Source: Mycobacterium sp. 1100029.7 (GTDB lineage: Bacteria; Actinomycetota; Actinomycetes; Mycobacteriales; Mycobacteriaceae). From it: DNA of 64,000 nucleotides. The notes under the pieces are model-generated. The model was not told the DNA's origin, did not search any database, and saw only the letters and a list, made by a program, of their open reading frames with translations. Shown piece by piece: positions 59,019 to 64,000 of the stretch. Numbering within the stretch: the first letter of the stretch is position 1; each line of letters begins with the position of its first letter. The position numbers and the translations under genes were made by a program. The stretch is from the NCBI RefSeq assembly GCF_001665235.1, contig NZ_LZSC01000005.1, forward strand, positions 186,001-250,000. Reading direction: 5' to 3'.

Positions 59019-60037
59019 GAACCCGCGCCACATTGATCAAGTTCGCGATCTTTGCGGTCGTGATGGCGATGCTCACCGCCTTCCTGTTCTTCATCTTCGG
59101 CCAGTACCGGACCGGGTCGACGAACGGGTACACGGCAGTGTTCAACGACGTGTCGCGGCTCAAGCCGGGACAGTCGGTGCGGGTCGCCGGGATTCGGGTC
59201 GGCACGGTCAACAGCGTGTCGCTGCAACGGGACAAAAAGGTTGTGGTGGAGTTCGACGCCGACCGCAATGTCGTTCTCACCGAGGGCTCCAGGGCTGCGG
59301 TCCGCTATCTCAACCTGGTGGGCGACCGCTACCTCGAGCTCATCGATGGTCCAGGCTCCACCAAGCGGCTGCCGGACGGCGGTCAGATTCCCGTCAACCG
59401 CACTGCGCCCGCGCTCGACCTCGACCTGCTGCTCGGTGGCCTGAAACCCGTTACGCAGGGCCTGAATGCGCGTGACGTCAATGCCCTCACGTCGGGGTTG
59501 CTGCAGGTCTTCCAGGGGCAGGGCGGGACACTCGAATCGCTGTTCGCCAAGACGACGTCGTTCTCGAATGCGTTGGCCGACAACGATCAAACCGTGCAAC
59601 AACTCATCGACAACCTCAACATCGTGGTCGGCACGGTCGCCAAGGACGGCAAACAATTCTCCGGGGCCGTCGATCGCCTCGAACAGCTGATCAGCGGGTT
59701 GTCGAACGACCGCAACACCATCGGGTCCGCCATTGACGCCCTGGACAAGGGAACCGCTTCGCTGGCAGATCTGCTGTCCAGCGCACGGCCGCCGCTGTCG
59801 GGCACGGTGGCGCAATTGAACCGACTGGCGCCGATCCTCGATGGTGACAAGGACCGCCTCGACGCCGCAATCCAGAAGGCGCCCAAGAACTATCGCAAGC
59901 TGGTCCGCCTCGGCGTCGCCGGCGCCACCATCCCGTACTACCTATGCCAGTTGGAGCTCCGCGGCACGGATCTCCAGGGCAGGACGGTGCATTCCAATAT
60001 CTTCAGGTCGGATGCAGGAAGGTGCACTGAGCCCTAA
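59015..60037 (+). CDS. mceB: MceB-type protein (340 aa)
   Basis: N-terminal helix (residues 8-27) and MCE domain starting YTAVFNDVSRLKPGQSVRVA, long helical stretch and a C-terminal Cys pair region (YYLCQLELRG, AGRCTEP). ATG overlaps MceA stop (ATGA); the longer frame is inside MceA and rejected. Confidence 0.93.
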   Translation: MRTRATLIKFAIFAVVMAMLTAFLFFIFGQYRTGSTNGYTAVFNDVSRLKPGQSVRVAGIRVGTVNSVSLQRDKKVVVEFDADRNVVLTEGSRAAVRYLNLVGDRYLELIDGPGSTKRLPDGGQIPVNRTAPALDLDLLLGGLKPVTQGLNARDVNALTSGLLQVFQGQGGTLESLFAKTTSFSNALADNDQTVQQLIDNLNIVVGTVAKDGKQFSGAVDRLEQLISGLSNDRNTIGSAIDALDKGTASLADLLSSARPPLSGTVAQLNRLAPILDGDKDRLDAAIQKAPKNYRKLVRLGVAGATIPYYLCQLELRGTDLQGRTVHSNIFRSDAGRCTEP

Positions 60038-61155
60038 TGCTTAAGTATCGCGGAGGCGGCCGGGTCAAGGCCGGCCTGATCGGCGTCATCCTGGCGGTGA
60101 TGGTGATCCTGGTGGGCCTGTCGCCGGATCGGTTTATTGCCTGGGCGACGATGGTCAGGTACCAGGCGCTGTTTTCCGAAGCCGGCGGCATTGCGACCGG
60201 CAACCCGGTGATCGTGTCGGGGATGAAGGTCGGCTCGGTATCGGATGTTTCGCTGCGGCACGGCGATGCGCTGGTGACGTTCGCGATGAAGGGCAACGTC
60301 CTGCTCGGCTCGGACACAACGGCGCACATCCGCACCGGTTCGCTGCTGGGCGAGCGGGTCCTGACGCTGGAGTCCGCCGGCGGCGGCACGATGCATCCGA
60401 TGGCGCTCATACCGGTGTCGCGCACTTCGTCTCCGTATTCGTTGACCGAAGCGGTCAGCGACTTGGCGTCGGATACTGCGGGCACCAACACCACCGCGTT
60501 GAATCAATCCTTGGACACGCTGTCGGCGACGCTCGATCAGCTCGCCCCCCAGATGGGGCCCGCCTTCGACGCGCTCACCCGGCTGTCACGAACACTCAAC
60601 AGCCGCAACAAGAGCCTGGGTGAACTCTTCAAGAGTGCCGGCGATGTCACCGGCGTACTCTCCGAACGCAGTCAGCAGGTCAACAAGCTGATTCTCAACT
60701 CCGACTCGCTACTACAAATTCTGGTGGCGCGACGACAAGAGATCGTCGACCTGTTGGCCAACACGTCGGTGGTGGCCAAGCAGTTGACGGGTTTGGTGCA
60801 CGACAACGAAAGCACCTTGGCGCCGACACTGGAGAAGCTCAATTCGGTGACCGCGATGCTGGAAAAGAACCGCGACAACATCGGTAAGTCGTTGGAGGGC
60901 CTCAAGAAATTCGAGATCACGGTCGGTGAGGGTATTTCCAGCATGTACGCCTACTCGGCGTTCGTCCCGAACTTCCTTGCCCCGCAGCTCTTCCAGCCGC
61001 TGTTCGACTACCTGTGGGGATTCCGCACCTTCGACACCTCTCGCGGACCGGGCTTCCCGTCTCCGGTACCGAGGTCGCTGACCCCCTGGCCGTACAACGC
61101 TATTCCGCAATGCCCGACGTGTACGTTGGGCGGCCGGATCGGAGGATCGCAGTGA
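60037..61155 (+). CDS. mceC: MceC-type protein (372 aa)
   Basis: Transmembrane helix near residues 9-26, MCE domain YQALFSEAGGIATGNPVIVS, helical coiled segment and C-terminal CPTCTLGGRIG with a Cys pair. ATG overlaps the upstream stop as TAATG. Confidence 0.93.
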   Translation: MLKYRGGGRVKAGLIGVILAVMVILVGLSPDRFIAWATMVRYQALFSEAGGIATGNPVIVSGMKVGSVSDVSLRHGDALVTFAMKGNVLLGSDTTAHIRTGSLLGERVLTLESAGGGTMHPMALIPVSRTSSPYSLTEAVSDLASDTAGTNTTALNQSLDTLSATLDQLAPQMGPAFDALTRLSRTLNSRNKSLGELFKSAGDVTGVLSERSQQVNKLILNSDSLLQILVARRQEIVDLLANTSVVAKQLTGLVHDNESTLAPTLEKLNSVTAMLEKNRDNIGKSLEGLKKFEITVGEGISSMYAYSAFVPNFLAPQLFQPLFDYLWGFRTFDTSRGPGFPSPVPRSLTPWPYNAIPQCPTCTLGGRIGGSQ

Positions 61156-62579
61156 TCGCCCGGATACCGCGCGGCAGGGTGACCGCCGTGGCGGCGATCG
61201 TCCTGGTCGTGCTGATCCTCGCCGGCGCAGCCGTGGTCGTCCGTAATACGTTCTTCGGCCCACGGACGATCACCGCGTACTTCACCACCGCCACCGCGAT
61301 CTATCCGCATGACGAGGTGCGGGTATCGGGTGTCAAAGTCGGCAACATCAAATCCATTCAGCCGCAGGGCACGCAGGCCAAGATGATCCTCGAGGTCGAC
61401 CGTGACGTGCCCATTCCGGCGGACGCAAAGGCCATCGTCGTCGCTCCGAACTTGGTGGCTTCCCGCTACGTGCAGCTGTCGCCGGCCTATCGCGACAGTG
61501 GGCCGGTGATGCGCGACGGCGCGGTGATACCGGTCGAACGAACGGCAGTGCCGGTCGAGTGGGACGAGGTCAAAACCCAATTGATGAGGCTGGCAACGGA
61601 TCTGGGCCCCAAGAGCGGGGTGTCGGGCACGTCCGTGGGCCGGTTCATCGACAGCGCTGCGAACGCTCTTGACGGCGGCACCGGCGAGAAACTGCGCCAG
61701 ACGCTCAGCCAGTTGTCGGGCGTGGGCCGGATCCTGGCCAACGGCAGCGGCAACATCGTCGACATCATCAAGAACCTGCAGATTTTCGTCGGTGCCTTGC
61801 GCGACAGCAACGTTCAGATCGTGCAGTTCAACGAGCGGCTGGCCACGCTCACCAGCGTGGTCAACGACAGCAAGTCCGACCTGGACGCCGCACTGACCGA
61901 TCTGTCGACGGCGGTCGGCGAGGTACGGCGCTTCATCGCCGGCACCCGAAACCAAACCAGTGAGCAGATCGCCCGGTTGGCCGATGTCACGGAGAACTTG
62001 GTCGAACACCACATGGCCCTGGAAAACATCCTGCACGCCGCGCCGAACGCGCTCGGAAACTTCTTCAACGACTACAACGCCGACACCGGAACGATCGTGG
62101 GAGGGTTCGGGCTGATGAACTTCGCGAATCCCACATGGGGTGGTCAGCTGCTGCTGTCCGCCCCGGGGTGCGATCAGATCGGTGCCATCGAGAACGTTAC
62201 CGCGGTCGAATCGGGCAAGTTGTGTGCTCTGTTCCTCGGGCCCGGTTTGCGACTTCTCAACTTCAACAACTCGCCGATTCCGATCAACCCATTCCTGCAG
62301 AAGTCCATAGATCCCTCCAAGATCCTTTACACCGAACCGCGTTTGGCGCCCGGTGGCGAGGGCCCGAAGCCTGCGGCGCCCGAGATTCCGCCCGCGGTAT
62401 CGGCCTTTACCGGTCTGCCGGGTGATCCAATCGGACCGCCGGGGGCGGTGCCGCCGGAGCGGATACCGGGTGCGGCGATGCCGCTGCCGCCACCGCCGTC
62501 GACCCCGATGCCGCCTCCGCCGCCACCGGCGGCCAGCATCTCGGACATGCTGTTGCCGGCCGAAGGGCCACAGCAATGA
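61152..62579 (+). CDS. mceD: MceD-type protein (475 aa)
   Basis: Hydrophobic helix near residues 11-30 followed by MCE domain ITAYFTTATAIYPHDEVRVS, helical tail and a very Pro-rich C-terminus (PLPPPPSTPMPPPPPPAAS). GTG overlaps the MceC stop (GTGA). The Pro-rich tail is typical of MceD. Confidence 0.93.
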   Translation: MIARIPRGRVTAVAAIVLVVLILAGAAVVVRNTFFGPRTITAYFTTATAIYPHDEVRVSGVKVGNIKSIQPQGTQAKMILEVDRDVPIPADAKAIVVAPNLVASRYVQLSPAYRDSGPVMRDGAVIPVERTAVPVEWDEVKTQLMRLATDLGPKSGVSGTSVGRFIDSAANALDGGTGEKLRQTLSQLSGVGRILANGSGNIVDIIKNLQIFVGALRDSNVQIVQFNERLATLTSVVNDSKSDLDAALTDLSTAVGEVRRFIAGTRNQTSEQIARLADVTENLVEHHMALENILHAAPNALGNFFNDYNADTGTIVGGFGLMNFANPTWGGQLLLSAPGCDQIGAIENVTAVESGKLCALFLGPGLRLLNFNNSPIPINPFLQKSIDPSKILYTEPRLAPGGEGPKPAAPEIPPAVSAFTGLPGDPIGPPGAVPPERIPGAAMPLPPPPSTPMPPPPPPAASISDMLLPAEGPQQ

Positions 62580-63862
62580 GCGCCCGGATAGCCACTCAGC
62601 GGATGTTCACCATCGGTTGTGCCGTGGTGTTGACCGCGACGGGATGTGCATTCCACGGCCTGAATTCACTCCCGTTGCCCGGCGCCGTCGGACGTGGGCC
62701 GGGGGCCAACATCTACCACGTCGAACTGCCGAATGTCGGGACGATGGAATCGAATTCGCCGGTGATGATCGACGACGTCGTCGTCGGCAGCGTCGGCACG
62801 ATGCGCGTGCAAGGCTGGCACGCCGACGTCGAGATCTCGGTGAAGCGCGACGTCGTGGTTCCCGCCAACGTGGTGGCCAGCGTTGGTCAGACCAGCCTGC
62901 TGGGCTCGATGCATGTGGAGCTCAATACGCCACTCGGCCAAGGGGGAAGCGGACGGCTGCAGCCGGGCGCCACCATCCCGTTGAGCCGGTCCACCGCCTA
63001 CCCGTCAACCGAGCAGACGCTGTCGTCGCTGGGCGCAGTCGTCAACGGCGGGGGACTCGGGCAGATCGGCGAGGTCGTCCACAACTTCTCCACTGCCCTG
63101 TCGGGACATGAAGGCGCAGTGCGCGACTTGATCACGCGCCTCGACACATTCGTAGGGACGCTGGACGAACAACGGGACAACCTCGTTGAGTCCATCCATG
63201 CGCTGAACCGGCTCGCCACTACCTTCGCCGACCAACGTGACGTCGTCACCGAGGCGCTGCGCAAGATACCGCCTGCCCTTGATGTGCTGATCAAGGAACG
63301 GCCGCGGTTGACGGCTGCCCTGGACCACCTTCGCGTCTTCAGTAACACCGCCACCAGGCTGGTCAACGATACCCAGGCCGACCTGGTCAAGAACCTGAGG
63401 AATCTGGAGCCGACCATCAAGGCACTCGCCGACGTCGGACCGGAGTTCGGCATGGCGATCGCGGCCGGGTTTGTGTTCCCGTTCACCCAGAACTTCGTCG
63501 ACCGCGCGGTCCGCGGCGACTACTTCAACTTGCATGTGGACCTTGACATTTCGATTCCACGGCTCAAGCGAGGATTGCTTTTGGGAACGCACTGGGGGCA
63601 GCTGGACGAGCCAGTGCCACCGGTGCCCGGGGATCCGTATCGTATGAACTACACCCTCGACCCGTTGCACACGCCCTTGAGGCCCCCGTGGGTCGATCCC
63701 AACGCGCTGCCCCTGCCGCCGCCTCCGCCGGGCGCGGTGCCCGGACCTTCGTCGGCCTACGGTCCGCTGCCAGGACCTCCGCCGGCCGCATCGACACCCG
63801 ATGCGGGCCTTAGCCAGACGCCGCCCGCGGCGACGGCACCCTCGATGGAAGCGGGTGGATAG
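62576..63862 (+). CDS. mceE: MceE-type lipoprotein (428 aa)
   Basis: Signal peptide with lipobox-like LTATGC, acceptor Cys24, so lipid-anchored as expected for MceE. MCE domain HVELPNVGTMESNSPVMIDD and C-terminal Pro-rich tail. ATG overlaps the MceD stop (ATGA). Confidence 0.93.
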   Translation: MSARIATQRMFTIGCAVVLTATGCAFHGLNSLPLPGAVGRGPGANIYHVELPNVGTMESNSPVMIDDVVVGSVGTMRVQGWHADVEISVKRDVVVPANVVASVGQTSLLGSMHVELNTPLGQGGSGRLQPGATIPLSRSTAYPSTEQTLSSLGAVVNGGGLGQIGEVVHNFSTALSGHEGAVRDLITRLDTFVGTLDEQRDNLVESIHALNRLATTFADQRDVVTEALRKIPPALDVLIKERPRLTAALDHLRVFSNTATRLVNDTQADLVKNLRNLEPTIKALADVGPEFGMAIAAGFVFPFTQNFVDRAVRGDYFNLHVDLDISIPRLKRGLLLGTHWGQLDEPVPPVPGDPYRMNYTLDPLHTPLRPPWVDPNALPLPPPPPGAVPGPSSAYGPLPGPPPAASTPDAGLSQTPPAATAPSMEAGG

Positions 63863-64000
63863 ATGCTGACGCGCTTCGTTCGGATTCAGTTGGCGGTCTT
63901 CACGATCGTCGGGACTCTCGGCGTGATCGCGATGGTGCTCTACTACATCCAGGCGCCGACGCTGCTGGGCATCGGCCGGATGACGGTGACGCTGGAGCTG
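63863..64000 (+). CDS. mceF: MceF-type protein, 5' part only
   Basis: Starts at an ATG directly after the MceE stop (TAGATG). Only the first 46 codons are in the window: a short basic start and the membrane helix LAVFTIVGTLGVIAMVLYYI, which match MceF. Cut by the window end. Confidence 0.85.
   Translation, partial: MLTRFVRIQLAVFTIVGTLGVIAMVLYYIQAPTLLGIGRMTVTLEL

Noticed and set aside
1-64000. Insertion sequences, prophage, tRNA or rRNA genes
   Set aside because: No transposase, integrase, terminal repeats or RNA-gene signatures were seen by eye.

Overview
The window is GC-rich, densely coded DNA from an actinobacterium, most probably a Mycobacterium or close relative. Evidence: a yrbE-mce lipid-import operon, a mycofactocin-type short-chain dehydrogenase, a coenzyme-F420-type (LLM) oxidoreductase, P450s paired with small [3Fe-4S] ferredoxins, many FadE-type acyl-CoA dehydrogenases, and frequent ATGA, GTGA or TAATG gene junctions. 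I saw no rRNA, tRNA, insertion sequence, phage gene or CRISPR array. The species cannot be fixed from this sequence.

Layout. 1-5753 (+): two M24-peptidase-like genes, a crotonase, a double-length CoA-transferase and an SDR. 5750-7621: an SDR, an OhrR-like MarR regulator and a small membrane protein. 7626-12027: a mycofactocin-type SDR, a P450, a TetR regulator, and a divergent acyl-CoA dehydrogenase (ACAD). 12030-18217 (-): a membrane protein, then a ring-oxygenase operon read from the right (carboxymuconolactone-decarboxylase-like protein, Rieske oxygenase, small unknown, amidohydrolase, SnoaL-like protein, two ACADs). 18637-23179 (+): a beta-oxidation set (amidohydrolase, ACAD, enoyl-CoA hydratase, thiolase). 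23292-27763: TetR, unknown, P450 plus ferredoxin, DUF1330, and on the other strand ferredoxin plus P450. 27890-32070 (-): two beta-hydroxyacid-dehydrogenase-like genes, an alpha/beta hydrolase and a DUF35/lipid-transfer-protein thiolase fusion. 32205-38678: secreted protein, epimerase-like gene, unknown, LLM oxidoreductase, then ACAD, ferredoxin and a NuoF-like gene, then an unknown. 38684-45262 (-): alpha/beta hydrolase, Rieske ferredoxin, two amidohydrolases, a dehydrogenase, a CMD-like protein and an aldehyde dehydrogenase. 45354-48307 (+): nitroreductase and an ACAD pair. 48324-50291 (-): two Mce-associated membrane proteins and a secreted protein. 50388-55718: P450, ferredoxin and SDR, divergent from aldehyde dehydrogenase and CoA-transferase. 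56062-64000 (+): yrbEA, yrbEB, mceA-E and the start of mceF.

The genes fit one purpose: importing a hydrophobic, probably cyclic or branched substrate (Mce), oxidising it (four P450s, a Rieske oxygenase and their ferredoxins), processing alcohols and aldehydes (SDRs, aldehyde dehydrogenases), activating it as a CoA thioester (CoA-transferases; no acyl-CoA ligase was seen), and degrading it by beta-oxidation and aldol or thiolytic cleavage. The substrate is unknown.

The main discovery is a palindrome, GAGAAT-N3-ATTCTC, found exactly at four promoters and with one or two changes at five more, across 43 kb. Two exact copies flank the TetR gene at 9946-10683, the best candidate for the regulator. 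It ties much of the window into one apparent regulon. A second theme is that several enzyme pairs or halves have one partner with missing catalytic residues (M24 peptidases, CoA-transferase halves, amidohydrolases, ACADs), which suggests obligate heteromeric enzymes.
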